Position numbers and translations under genes: made by a program. A model generated the notes under the pieces. The model was not told where the DNA came from and did no database searches. It saw only the letters and a program-made list of their open reading frames with translations. This document shows positions 1 through 7,543 of a stretch of 28,487 nucleotides of DNA, piece after piece. Origin of the DNA: a virus; IMG/VR virus record IMGVR_UViG_3300032205_000014, positions 1-28,487 of that record. One strand, given 5' to 3'. Numbering within the stretch: the stretch's first letter is position 1; each line of letters opens with the position of its first letter.

Positions 1-183
1 GAAATCGCCGGAGACAGCGACGGAGATGTCGCCCTTGCCGCCGGAGAAGTACTTCTTGCGGGCCACCATCTTGTCCATGAGCGGCCGGTTCTGGAGTGTC
101 TGTCTCCACTGGTCTCCCTTGTCGAGATACCAGTCGAGGGCGGAGTTCGCGATATTGGTGAGTTCGCCTGCTGTGAAGGCCAT
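1..183 (-). CDS. major capsid protein, N-terminal part (cut by window edge)
   Basis: Sixty-one codons are visible from an ATG at 183 to the window edge with no stop. The protein begins MAFTAGELTNIANSALDWYL and continues with an ALDWYLDKG / PLMDKM / KKYFSGGKGDISV pattern. That pattern resembles the start of tailed-phage major capsid proteins, where an N-terminal helix leads into a basic glycine-rich stretch. It lies directly after the scaffold gene with a 21-nt gap, which is the usual portal-scaffold-capsid order. The start is supported by GAGGGG nine bases upstream; this Shine-Dalgarno sequence sits inside a 12-bp palindrome (185-196). The assignment rests mainly on gene order and the look of the N-terminus, because the fold-defining part is outside the window. 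Confidence 0.6.
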   Translation of the reverse strand, partial: MAFTAGELTNIANSALDWYLDKGDQWRQTLQNRPLMDKMVARKKYFSGGKGDISVAVSGDF

Positions 184-184
184 T

Positions 185-196
185 GGGGAATTCCCC
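185..196. promoter_or_regulatory. palindrome GGGGAATTCCCC covering the capsid gene ribosome-binding site
   Basis: A perfect 12-bp palindrome lies between the scaffold stop and the capsid ATG. Its minus-strand left half is the capsid Shine-Dalgarno sequence. It could fold back only as a hairpin with a tiny loop or pair between RNAs, so an effect on capsid translation is speculative. The palindrome itself is certain. Confidence 0.4.
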
Positions 197-204
197 TCGT
201 AGCC

Positions 205-1284
205 TTACGCCCTGCGTGAGTTCTCCAGTCCTTGGAGCGCCGCTTCCATTAAGGATTTCGGTGCGGATCGGGCGGAAGGCGTTTGCGTGGACCCGTTCGG
301 CAGTGAACCGGTAGCCCTCGGCCTTGGCAGTATCGAGCGCGTGTGCCTGTTGACCTCGTCATAGGCCGCCTTGGTGATGTCCAAGGCTTCCTCGACGGTG
401 CCGATGCGGCCGCCGCGTTCGAGCAATAAGGCCTGAGCCACCCTGCGAACGGAGGGTGCCTTCGCCTTGTAATCGGGATCGCTCGCTGCAAGCCGCTGCT
501 CGAAGCTGGTGACGGCGCGCTGGACGTTGCCCTGAACGTTCTGGAGCGCCAGCTGCTGGTTGGCAGCCTCGTGCTCCTGCACGGTTATCTGGGCACGCTG
601 ATGATCGAAGCGCTGGCGCGCGAACTCCTTGGCGGCTGCTTCCGTCAGGTGACCCTGCCGGACACGCTCGCCGAGGTCTCTCGGCAGCACGATCCCAAGA
701 TACTCTTGGGCCGTCCTGACGAATGGAGCGACCATCTGGTAGAACGTCGCATAGTCCCCGGAACGCAACGCCGCCATGGTTTTCAGGCCATTGGCGACAT
801 CGTCTCCGGATAGCTGCGCAGTCCTCGCAAATTGCTCCAGTTCGCCGCCTACTTGGGCCGCGCCGTGCAGTCTCTGGACCTCGCCGCGAAGCCCTTCGAC
901 CTCGCCACGCAGTTCACGGCGCTGCTTCAGCAGCTTGTTGATCTTCTTTCGGATGGCCGGGGGAGCTTCGTGCTCCTCGGCATCGGGCACGTCTTCACCA
1001 TCCGCTTCGGGGGCTTCCGCCTGATCCGGATCGTCTGGCGTATGAGGCTCAGGAGCAGCCTCGCCATCAGCCTCTTCACCCTCTGCCAGTACGTCCTTCT
1101 CGTTCGTGGCAGGGACCACCTTGAGAACGGCGTCGAGCAGGGAGGACTTGGCTTCCCTTCCAGTGTCGGCATCCAGCTTCGGGCTAGCGTCGCTGGGCGT
1201 CGATTGCGTCGCGGGAGACGGAGACGGAGACGGGGAGGTGTCTGGTGCTGTGCTTTCTGTCCCCGCCGGGACATTGTCTTCCAT
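205..1284 (-). CDS. probable capsid scaffolding protein
   Basis: The protein has 359 aa. The first ~110 residues are acidic and disordered (Ser-Pro repeats, then many Asp/Glu/Ala). Next comes a coiled-coil-like basic segment around residues 110-145 (IRKKINKLLKQRRELRGEVE), then a helical C-terminal half ending in a short basic tail. An acidic, helical, low-complexity protein between portal and major capsid fits the scaffold that guides procapsid assembly and then leaves or is cleaved. The ATG at 1284 follows AAGAGGG at good spacing. No protease domain is visible, so scaffold and protease are not fused. The call rests on position and composition, not on a recognised family motif. Confidence 0.65.
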   Translation of the reverse strand: MEDNVPAGTESTAPDTSPSPSPSPATQSTPSDASPKLDADTGREAKSSLLDAVLKVVPATNEKDVLAEGEEADGEAAPEPHTPDDPDQAEAPEADGEDVPDAEEHEAPPAIRKKINKLLKQRRELRGEVEGLRGEVQRLHGAAQVGGELEQFARTAQLSGDDVANGLKTMAALRSGDYATFYQMVAPFVRTAQEYLGIVLPRDLGERVRQGHLTEAAAKEFARQRFDHQRAQITVQEHEAANQQLALQNVQGNVQRAVTSFEQRLAASDPDYKAKAPSVRRVAQALLLERGGRIGTVEEALDITKAAYDEVNRHTRSILPRPRATGSLPNGSTQTPSARSAPKSLMEAALQGLENSRRA

Positions 1285-1337
1285 CGATCCCTCTTAATTC
1301 GTTGTGCGCTTTATAGGCGCGATTGAATGTGTGCCGC

Positions 1338-1379
1338 AAGGGAGACAAGTTCAGCCAGTCTCCGGGCTCTGTCTCCTTT
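1338..1379. repeat. inverted pair of GGAGACA motifs upstream of the scaffold gene
   Basis: GGAGACA at 1341-1347 faces TGTCTCC at 1370-1376. The arms match over 9 of 10 bases (1338-1347 against 1370-1379) with a 22-nt spacer. The pair sits in the 131-bp gap between the small basic protein gene and the scaffold gene. It could form an RNA hairpin or be two sites for one protein. On the minus strand the hairpin is followed by mixed sequence rather than a T-run, so it is not an obvious terminator. Confidence 0.45.
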
Positions 1380-1415
1380 TGCCGGGGCGACCTCGGTCCC
1401 GGATTAAGTTTCCGC

Positions 1416-1565
1416 TTACTTTTTACGCGGTGGTATCCGTGCGCCAGACCTGCGGGCCTGATTAAGACTGGCCGCTACCGCTTGTTTTTGTGGATAACCG
1501 GAAGCTTTCATCTCTTTGATGTTGGAACTGATGGTCTTCTTCGAAGACCCCTTCTTGAGTGGCAT
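1416..1565 (-). CDS. small basic phage protein (DUF6496-like)
   Basis: This 49-aa protein begins MPLKKGSSKKTISSNIKEMK and has a PQKQAVAASLNQARRSGA core and a basic end (RIPPRKK). Short proteins of this shape (lysine-rich start, then KQAVAIAL and a basic tail) are common in tailed phages between portal and capsid genes and are annotated as DUF6496; I recognise the pattern by eye only. The ATG at 1565 follows GGGAGACAGGG, so here a GGAGACA motif also supplies the Shine-Dalgarno sequence. It lies 15 nt downstream of the portal stop. The function is unknown; nucleic-acid or capsid contact would fit the charge. Confidence 0.75.
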   Translation of the reverse strand: MPLKKGSSKKTISSNIKEMKASGYPQKQAVAASLNQARRSGARIPPRKK

Positions 1566-1580
1566 CGTCCCTGTCTCCCT

Positions 1581-3962
1581 TCACTGCATCATCGGACCGC
1601 CGCTGCCATTTGGCAGGCGTTGATCGGCTGGCGACGGCGTCGGCGATGCCGGGTTCGGCGACGGCGGTGCCGGCGTGTTGAGCGCGCCCTGCGGTCCCTG
1701 CGCGTTGGGATCGGGCTGGCCCGGCAGTCCCGGTATCTTGCCGGCGTTCATCGAGGTGACGCTGGGCAGGCCGTCGGCGACCGCCTCGTCGACGTCGATC
1801 TTGTCGTCGAGACGACTGATCGCCTGTTTTGCCAAGAACGACGGCTTGATCCCCGGCAGCTGCATCAGGATCGGAGCCAACCGCTCGAACTTCTGGATTT
1901 CCTCGGCTTGGTTGGGGCGGCCCGACGAGCCGGCGACGATTTCGAGATAGAGGTCCTTGGAGACCTCGGCCTTGGTCAGCACCGGCCACATCGCGCCGGG
2001 TCCGACAATCGACTTGACGACGTCCTCGGAGACGTTGAGCAGCAGTATCTGCCCTCCGGCGCGCGCCAAGGCCGTCAGCGTGTCGTCGATGTCGTCGATG
2101 ATGGAGCCGGTCGCCGTGGCCTTGGCTCCTGCCGCGATGTTGCTCTCGGTCGCCGTGTCTCCAGAGGTGCCGCCAAGGTCAGCCTCTTGGTCCCCGACGG
2201 TTCGGAGCAGGTCCTGAAAGATCGGGTTGACCTCATACAGATTGGGATCAATCGGCACGCCCTTGAACGCCTGCACGACGGCATTGATGTCCTGCCCCGG
2301 CTGCAAGCCGGCGATGGCGATCAGCGCGTTGACCGGATGGTTTTTGAAGGCGTCGATGTCTTCTTCGCTGAGCGTGCCGTCGGCGTAGACGGTCTTGGGG
2401 CGGTTGGCGATGCGGTGCTCCCTCAGGCCTTGTCTCGAACGATTAAGCTCGCGCTGCATCGGCCGGATCAGCGCCACGTCGCTCGGCGGGAAGACGAAGC
2501 CGTCAAGCTCGTTGAAGGCGACGAGGAACCACGGCCAGAAGCGGTCGGTGTAGACGTCGGGGGCCGCCGGCTCCTTGAGGAAGTCCGGCCAGCCGTCGCA
2601 GATCGTGTAGACCAGCCCGTCCTTCTTGTTGAACATCTCCCAGACGAGGCACATCTCGGTGTCGCCCGCCGAGATGCGCGAAGACGTGCCGTCGCTGCCG
2701 CCGTTCTGCCACGAGGCGCGCGCCCGCTCGTAGTCGGTGCCGCTGTCGACGCGCTCATAGGAATTATGGCTCTTGGAGACGTCGACGCCATAGATTTCCT
2801 GAATGTCGTTGACCGAGAGACAGAACTCCTCGGCGGCCCACTCGCAGCCCAAGAAGTCCCTTAACTGGATGCAGCGCGGATCGGGAATGATCGCCGTCGA
2901 CTTGGGCCATGAGAACTGCAAGCCCTCGCGCACCACGACGTCCTGCTCGGTCGACAGTTCTTGCAGCATGAGGCGCATCTCCTCGGCCTCGCTGCTGTCC
3001 ATATCGACCTCGTTGTCGGCGATGTCGGCGGAGATGCGTTCGATCACCGACAGCTGCGTCTCGATGTCGGCGATGCGGCTGTCCAAGTCGGGCGAGCGTC
3101 CCATCAGGCGCTGGAAGCCGAGGCGGACCCAGCCGACGCCGGAGGTCGTGGCGCGGCGCACCGTCATCTTCATCATCGACTTGAAGGACTGCTGCTGCTC
3201 GCTGATCTCATAATCGTAGAGAAGCTCCAGCGTCCGCGCGATCTTGTTGAGGATGGTGATCTGCTCCTTCACCGCCTGCGCGTCGGCGAGCACGGCCAAG
3301 GCGTTCTGGACCTCGTCGGGCGGCGGCATCATCGGCATCGGCGAGGGCGGCAGTTCCGCGCCCGGCGGCATGCCTTCCGGACCGGGCGCTCCGGGAGACA
3401 TGCCCGCTGGAGGCGCTGGTGGCGCTGCCGGACCGGGCATCGGTGTTGGCGGGGTGCCCGGCATGGACGGCATGCCCGAGGCCATGCCCATCAGGGCCTG
3501 CTGGCCCTGCTGCACGGTTTGCTGCGCCTTCTGCAAGCCCTCGGCGGTGCCGTCCCATACCGTCGACAGTATGCGTGGCCGCCTGCGGCACGACGCCTTG
3601 GGGTTCTTGGCGTAGACCGTGGAGACCCTTTTCTGGATGTGCTGGAGAGTGATGTTGGCGATGTAGAGGTCGCTGTCGCTGCTGTCGTTGTAGATCGACA
3701 CCTTGGGGTCTTCGCCCCACTGCATGCCGGCCGCGAATTTCTGGTCGGCCAGCATCTTCTTGAACGGCTTTTCCCAGAAGGTCTTGGCCTGCTTGACCAT
3801 GTCGGTCATGGCGTCGACGAGGGCCTTGCGCTTGTCGTCTGGTTCCGGCTTCTCGCGCGGCACCATGTCCTCGCCGGGAGGCGTCAGCGGTGGTTCGAGC
3901 AGGGGCTCCGGCTCAGGCGGAGACAGGCCGAAGGGATCGGCCGGGTCGGAGGGGAGAGCCAT
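1581..3962 (-). CDS. portal protein
   Basis: The protein has 793 aa, in the size range of long P22-like portals. It opens with a Pro/Glu-rich stretch (about residues 1-45). A segment with FWEKPFKKMLADQKFAAGMQW and YIANITLQHIQKRVSTVYAKNP (about 60-115) follows, typical of portals. Residues ~140-215 form a Pro/Gly/Met-rich insertion (MPGTPPTPMPG, GMSPGAPG), and the C-terminus is again Pro/Gly/Gln-rich. The middle carries helices around acidic MDSSEAEEMRLMLQEL. Portals form the dodecameric ring at one capsid vertex through which DNA passes. It lies 6 nt after the terminase gene and upstream of scaffold and capsid, the standard order. The low-complexity insertion is unusual and probably surface-exposed. 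Confidence 0.8.
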   Translation of the reverse strand: MALPSDPADPFGLSPPEPEPLLEPPLTPPGEDMVPREKPEPDDKRKALVDAMTDMVKQAKTFWEKPFKKMLADQKFAAGMQWGEDPKVSIYNDSSDSDLYIANITLQHIQKRVSTVYAKNPKASCRRRPRILSTVWDGTAEGLQKAQQTVQQGQQALMGMASGMPSMPGTPPTPMPGPAAPPAPPAGMSPGAPGPEGMPPGAELPPSPMPMMPPPDEVQNALAVLADAQAVKEQITILNKIARTLELLYDYEISEQQQSFKSMMKMTVRRATTSGVGWVRLGFQRLMGRSPDLDSRIADIETQLSVIERISADIADNEVDMDSSEAEEMRLMLQELSTEQDVVVREGLQFSWPKSTAIIPDPRCIQLRDFLGCEWAAEEFCLSVNDIQEIYGVDVSKSHNSYERVDSGTDYERARASWQNGGSDGTSSRISAGDTEMCLVWEMFNKKDGLVYTICDGWPDFLKEPAAPDVYTDRFWPWFLVAFNELDGFVFPPSDVALIRPMQRELNRSRQGLREHRIANRPKTVYADGTLSEEDIDAFKNHPVNALIAIAGLQPGQDINAVVQAFKGVPIDPNLYEVNPIFQDLLRTVGDQEADLGGTSGDTATESNIAAGAKATATGSIIDDIDDTLTALARAGGQILLLNVSEDVVKSIVGPGAMWPVLTKAEVSKDLYLEIVAGSSGRPNQAEEIQKFERLAPILMQLPGIKPSFLAKQAISRLDDKIDVDEAVADGLPSVTSMNAGKIPGLPGQPDPNAQGPQGALNTPAPPSPNPASPTPSPADQRLPNGSGGPMMQ

Positions 3963-3968
3963 AAGGCG

Positions 3969-5537
3969 TCACCAACCTTGCTTCTGTGCGGCGTTACGCT
4001 CCTTGCGTTCCTGCAATGCCGAGGCCTTGACCCAGCCCAGCGTCCCGGTCGACGGGACTGGAGCAGCCTTGCGCGGAACCTTGGGCGGCGCGTGCATCAC
4101 CAGACCTACGCCCACCCATGCCAATGCGTCAACGAAGTCGTCATGCGTACCGAACGGAAATTGCAGGATTTCCTGCCGCGCCTCCATCCACCACGTCGCA
4201 TAGGAGGGGAAATAGACCAGTCCCATCGTCATGCGCGCCTTTATCGACTGGGCGCGCGCCTGCTTGTCGTGGACCGGCGTGACCTCGAACACCGAGGTGA
4301 AAGTGCTGCGCTCCAGCATGCGCTTCCTGAGGAAGGGTCCTATCGACCCGGTGATGTGGCCGCGCTCGGCCCACCACGTCAGCGGCTTGTACTTGGCCAT
4401 CAGGTCGATCATGCGCTCGACCACGATGTTGGAGGGATAGCGGCCCCACAGCACGTCATCCATGATCCAGATATTCTGGTCCTCGTCGATGCCGATGGGC
4501 AGGAGACAGGTCTTGTCGCGGTCTTGTTTGGTGGAGACGGCGTGGTCCGAGGCTGCGTAGAACCGGAGCTTGTTATCGGGCGGTCGCTCGCCACGGTTAT
4601 AGGTGCGGATGCTGTCGGCGATGAAGAAATTGCCTTTCTCCGGCGTGGGGCTGCCCTGATAGAGCGCCTGAAAGCCGCGCGGGTCGGCCTCGCGCAAGCC
4701 TTCGAGATACGGCACGGGGAAGCGCTGCGGCCATAGCGCCTCACCGTATTTGCGGCCCAGCGGGTCCTTGTCGAGGGCGAGCGCCGGCAGGTCGATGATC
4801 TTCCAGCGCTTGGCTTCGACAGGCGAGTAATCGGGATTGGTCGGGTCGGTGAGCCGGCCGACCATGTCATCCTCGTGCCAGCGCGTCTGGATCACGATGA
4901 TCCAGCCGATGTGGGCGTTGAGGCGGGTCTTGGCGACTTGGTTGTACCACTCCCACAACTTCTTGCGGGTGACGACGCTGTCGGCCTCGACGCGGTCCTT
5001 GATCGGGTCGTCGATCAACAGGCCGGTGGAGCCGCGCCCGGTGGCGGCGGAGCCCCGGCCGATGAAGAACAGCTTGCCGCCCTTGTCTCCCTCGATGCGG
5101 TCGACGCTCGCCGAGGAGAGCACGCGTCCCGGGAAGACCTGCGCGTAGAGCGGGTCCTCGATGATCTCGCGCACCTCGCGGCCGAAGTCCCAGCTGAGCT
5201 TGTCGGCATAGGTGGCGAGGATCAGGCTCTGGTCCGGGTGCCGGCCGTGGAACCATGCCGGGAACAGCCGCGAGGAAAGCTCGGACTTCCCGTGTCTCGG
5301 CGGGACGTTGATGATCAGCCGGGAGACAAGCCCAAGCTCGACCTGCTCAAGGGCCGCCGCTATGGCGACATGGTGCTTGGCGGTGACATATTGCGAATAG
5401 GCGGGATCATCAGGGTGCAGCGGATCGGGGCGCATGAAGCGTGCAAAGGCAAGCAGGTCGTCGCGCGCCTGAAGCGCCGACTGGCGGCGCTTCAGGGCAT
5501 TCAGGTAGCGTGTCTCCCGGGCAGTGAGCGCCGTCAT
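3969..5537 (-). CDS. terL: terminase large subunit (packaging ATPase and nuclease)
   Basis: The protein has 522 aa, a normal length. The N-terminal ATPase shows a Walker A-like NVPPRHGKSE (about residues 77-86) and Walker B GLLIDDP (172-178). A Q/R-rich coupling segment, IVIQTRWHEDDMVGRL, follows. The C-terminal RNase H-like nuclease shows YAASDHAVSTKQDRD near 330 and DDFVDALAW near the end, giving the conserved acidic residues. Terminase cuts concatemeric DNA and pumps it through the portal. Its ATG (5537) overlaps the stop of the upstream 80-aa gene as ATGA, suggesting translational coupling. The ATPase and nuclease motifs look intact. Confidence 0.93.
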   Translation of the reverse strand: MTALTARETRYLNALKRRQSALQARDDLLAFARFMRPDPLHPDDPAYSQYVTAKHHVAIAAALEQVELGLVSRLIINVPPRHGKSELSSRLFPAWFHGRHPDQSLILATYADKLSWDFGREVREIIEDPLYAQVFPGRVLSSASVDRIEGDKGGKLFFIGRGSAATGRGSTGLLIDDPIKDRVEADSVVTRKKLWEWYNQVAKTRLNAHIGWIIVIQTRWHEDDMVGRLTDPTNPDYSPVEAKRWKIIDLPALALDKDPLGRKYGEALWPQRFPVPYLEGLREADPRGFQALYQGSPTPEKGNFFIADSIRTYNRGERPPDNKLRFYAASDHAVSTKQDRDKTCLLPIGIDEDQNIWIMDDVLWGRYPSNIVVERMIDLMAKYKPLTWWAERGHITGSIGPFLRKRMLERSTFTSVFEVTPVHDKQARAQSIKARMTMGLVYFPSYATWWMEARQEILQFPFGTHDDFVDALAWVGVGLVMHAPPKVPRKAAPVPSTGTLGWVKASALQERKERNAAQKQGW

Positions 5538-5776
5538 GCAGCCGGCTGGTCTCCTTCAGGCTGGTCGGGAGTAGGAGGCGTCGCGTCTGGACTGTCCTCG
5601 TCCTCGTCGTCCTCGTCCTTGTCGCCGTTGCGCCCCTTCTTGGGGTCCTGCCAGCCGCCGTCCTGAGCCACGAGCGTGGCTTGGTTCAGCATGGCGATCA
5701 CCGCCATGTTCTTGGTGATGCGGTGCCGGTACATCTGGATAAGCTCGCTCACGGCAAGCTCGAAATCCTTCGTCAT
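5534..5776 (-). CDS. small acidic-tailed protein upstream of terminase; possible small terminase
   Basis: The protein has 80 aa. A helical first half (MTKDFELAVSELIQMYRHRI...) is followed by a very acidic Pro/Asp tail. I chose the ATG at 5776 because AAAGGAGGAG lies seven bases before it; an in-frame ATG 20 codons earlier has no such site. The stop overlaps the terminase start by four bases. The position directly before the large terminase is where a small terminase subunit usually sits. However, the protein is short and shows no clear DNA-binding helix-turn-helix, so the role is open. Confidence 0.65.
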   Translation of the reverse strand: MTKDFELAVSELIQMYRHRITKNMAVIAMLNQATLVAQDGGWQDPKKGRNGDKDEDDEDEDSPDATPPTPDQPEGDQPAA

Positions 5777-5854
5777 GGGTTTCTCCTCCTTTATGCGAAC
5801 GCTGGTTGCCAGCAATTCACCATAGGTGATCTGCATCTCGAAATCCTCAACCTC

Positions 5855-5888
5855 CTGATGCCGAAGCGCTCCAGCACTCCGGCATCAG
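5855..5888. other. inverted repeat downstream of the two-helix membrane protein gene
   Basis: The 9-bp arms CTGATGCCG and CGGCATCAG are separated by 16 nt. The repeat lies in the 127-bp gap between the membrane-protein gene (stop at 5904) and the 80-aa gene (start at 5776). No T-run follows, so it is a weak candidate for a processing site or attenuator rather than a terminator. Apart from this hairpin and the ribosome-binding site at about 5783-5790, I see nothing in the gap. Confidence 0.4.
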
Positions 5889-5903
5889 CTTGCCGTTGTC
5901 ACT

Positions 5904-6101
5904 TCAGTTAAGCCGGGGCACGCCGCCGCCGATGCCAGCCATGCCGAGCAGGGCGTAGATCACGATGATGACGCCGACGACAATGCTGACAACCTTGACC
6001 AGCTTGTTGAGCGGTTCCGGCACCGGCAGGAAATCGCAGACCCACCAGATGACGCCGATCACCACGGCGACGACGAGGATATAGATCAGGGTTGAGACCA
6101 T
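5904..6101 (-). CDS. small membrane protein with two transmembrane helices; holin candidate
   Basis: The protein has 65 aa, starts MVSTLIYILVVAVVIG, and carries two hydrophobic segments, about residues 3-22 and 38-58. A short loop rich in Pro/Glu/Lys (DFLPVPEPLNKLVK) joins them. I chose the ATG at 6101 because AAAGGAA sits seven bases upstream; an in-frame ATG seven codons earlier lacks one. The last gene of a run of exported and membrane proteins is a common place for a holin, and two helices in about 65 residues fits a small holin. Bacteria also have unrelated small two-helix proteins of this kind. The leader up to and including the ATG is identical over 17 bases to that of the gene starting at 27475. 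Confidence 0.65.
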   Translation of the reverse strand: MVSTLIYILVVAVVIGVIWWVCDFLPVPEPLNKLVKVVSIVVGVIIVIYALLGMAGIGGGVPRLN

Positions 6102-6118
6102 GGGAGAGTTCCTTTCAT

Positions 6119-6589
6119 TCAACCGGGATCGGGGTGACTGCCACCGCCGCCGCCCGGGCCGGGGTCAGGGGAGCCGCCTCCCGAGCCGCCTCCATCAGGA
6201 GGTCCGCCACCACCTCCGCCGTCGGGTGGGCCTTCGCCGCCACCACCGCCGCCGTCAGGAGGACCAGCGCCACCGCCACCACCATCAGGAGGCCCAGACC
6301 CACCGCCACCACCGTCAGGAGGAGTGCTTCCACCACCGCCTCCAGTGCTTGGCGGGTTCTGGCTGACACCTCCACCCCCGCTGGCAGACTGAGGTGGACT
6401 GTGGGCTGGCTGCTGCTGCTGTTGTTCATCCTGCTTGTTGCCCCTGAATTGCACCCGCCCGTGCCTGTCGGCGCACTGGCTGACTTCCCTGTGGATGTTG
6501 ACCATGCGCAACACCCGGCACTGGTCCTCGGAGAACGTGACCCCGCAGGAGACAAGCATCAAGGGTATCAGGATCAGGACGCGTTTCAC
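6119..6589 (-). CDS. glycine/proline-rich lipoprotein; outer-membrane spanin candidate
   Basis: The protein has 156 aa and begins MKRVLILIPLMLVSCGV, a short signal peptide with lipobox LVSC, so Cys15 would be lipidated. A ~45-residue segment with two Cys and a Gln run follows. The remaining ~85 residues are repeats of PPDGGGGG. The start is GTG at 6589, overlapping the upstream stop as GTGA. The repeat region also gives long open frames on the other strand and in another frame; the clear lipobox and the coupling make this frame the real one. A lipoprotein coupled to an inner-membrane protein gene resembles an o-spanin following an i-spanin. The long glycine tract is unusual for that family. 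Confidence 0.7.
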   Translation of the reverse strand: MKRVLILIPLMLVSCGVTFSEDQCRVLRMVNIHREVSQCADRHGRVQFRGNKQDEQQQQQPAHSPPQSASGGGGVSQNPPSTGGGGGSTPPDGGGGGSGPPDGGGGGAGPPDGGGGGGEGPPDGGGGGGPPDGGGSGGGSPDPGPGGGGGSHPDPG

Positions 6590-6993
6590 TTGTCATCGGC
6601 CAGCATCTTGTCGGCAATCAGTTTCAACGCTTCGCAATACGAGTTGATCTCCTCGCGATCCGGCTGCCGGTCGAGGGCGACGTTGACGAACCAGCGGTCC
6701 GACCCGGTGAAAGCGAAGCCCGACGACACCGCCCAGACGTCGGGGCCGCCGCGCTGCTGCGCGTGGCGCAGCGTACAGCCGGCCTGCTGGCTGGAGAACT
6801 CTTCATATGTCGACAGGAACCTGTCGAGCAGCTTCTCGTCGTCAAGGGCGCGCCACACCAGATATGCCGGGATGGCGATGACCACCAGCATGCCGATCAC
6901 CAGCACGTTGCTGATGGTCAGGCCTTTGACCGCGTTCAGCCAGCCGAGGTATCTGCCTTCAGCCGGTGCTGGCGCAGGCGGTGGCTGGTCCAA
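6586..6993 (-). CDS. single-pass inner-membrane protein; inner-membrane spanin candidate
   Basis: The protein has 135 aa: a Pro/Ala-rich start (MDQPPPAPAPAEGRYLG), one transmembrane helix at about residues 28-48 (NVLVIGMLVVIAIPAYLVW), and then a ~85-residue domain with a helical first part. The start codon is TTG at 6993, chosen because GAGG sits seven bases upstream, inside and just after the previous stop. The stop is coupled to the lipoprotein gene by GTGA. The topology (N-in, C-terminal periplasmic domain) and the coupled lipoprotein fit an i-spanin/o-spanin pair. No long coiled coil is evident, so another envelope role is possible. Confidence 0.65.
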   Translation of the reverse strand: MDQPPPAPAPAEGRYLGWLNAVKGLTISNVLVIGMLVVIAIPAYLVWRALDDEKLLDRFLSTYEEFSSQQAGCTLRHAQQRGGPDVWAVSSGFAFTGSDRWFVNVALDRQPDREEINSYCEALKLIADKMLADDK

Positions 6994-7002
6994 CGGGCAT
7001 CC

Positions 7003-7314
7003 TCACTTGGTGCCGCGACTGACCGCGCTGGTGCCAAACGGTTGCTGTATCTGTCCGCTCTCGTTGACCAGCGGCGGGAGACAGGAGCCGGCGTTGCAGG
7101 CGGCGACCGCTGCCGCAAGCTGCTTGGTCAAGCGCGCTGCCCGGTAGTAGTGGTAACAGTTGGAGCCGCAGGTCGGTGGCGGACCATACTCAAGGGCTTC
7201 GGCCTGCTCATAGGCGAGGTAGCTCGACAGTTGCTGCACGAGAGTGGGCGTGGTCTGGGCGGAGACAGCGGTGCTGATCAGCAGCGCGGCCAGCAAGGTC
7301 GGGAGACACCTCAT
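7003..7314 (-). CDS. secreted cysteine-containing protein of unknown function
   Basis: The protein has 103 aa with a clear signal peptide (MRCLPTLLAALLISTAVSA, likely cleaved before QTTPT). The mature part is helical and holds four cysteines in two groups (PTCGSNC and ACNAGSC), which could form disulphides in the periplasm. The ATG at 7314 follows AAGGA. It is the first exported protein in a run of four membrane or exported proteins that ends before the packaging genes. No lysozyme or amidase motif is present. I do not recognise a family; an envelope or lysis-timing role is inferred from context only. Confidence 0.65.
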   Translation of the reverse strand: MRCLPTLLAALLISTAVSAQTTPTLVQQLSSYLAYEQAEALEYGPPPTCGSNCYHYYRAARLTKQLAAAVAACNAGSCLPPLVNESGQIQQPFGTSAVSRGTK

Positions 7315-7335
7315 TGGTCATTTTCCTTTTTCCTG

Positions 7336-7539
7336 TCATGTCGGCTGGGTGGCCGGCTCGGTGAACGGCTCGATGGTGCCGCCGTCCTCGATGTAGCGCA
7401 GCCAGTCGCCGACCTGACTGTCTTCAGTCAAGAACCACTCGGTGCCTTGGTCGTCGGTGGCAATCACCTGCTTCGGGGCTCCGAGCGGTTGCAGCCTAAT
7501 CTCGTCGAGAGGGGCATAGCGTGCGCTGACATAGGGCAT
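7336..7539 (-). CDS. small protein downstream of the fibre genes, unknown function
   Basis: The protein has 67 aa (MPYVSARYAPLDEIRLQPLG...) with an acidic C-terminal half and no membrane segment. The ATG at 7539 is chosen over an in-frame ATG 11 codons upstream because GAGG lies just before it and because it starts right after the fibre stop at 7544. It may be a fibre-associated chaperone or an unrelated morphogenesis protein; nothing in the sequence decides. Confidence 0.6.
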   Translation of the reverse strand: MPYVSARYAPLDEIRLQPLGAPKQVIATDDQGTEWFLTEDSQVGDWLRYIEDGGTIEPFTEPATQPT

Positions 7540-7543
7540 TGGT

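Noticed and set aside
1323-2864. Plus-strand frame of 513 codons opposite the portal gene
   Set aside because: It is an Arg/Val/Asp-rich mirror of the portal coding sequence, lacks recognisable domains, and runs against an operon with consistent leftward coding.
2961-4736. Plus-strand frame of 591 codons opposite portal and terminase
   Set aside because: It is antisense to two confidently identified genes, has shadow-like composition (His/Arg/Leu/Val) and no domain.
6115-6555. Alternative frames over the Gly/Pro-rich lipoprotein, including long plus-strand ones
   Set aside because: They are by-products of the GGTGG-type DNA repeat. The lipobox signal peptide and GTGA coupling identify the true frame.
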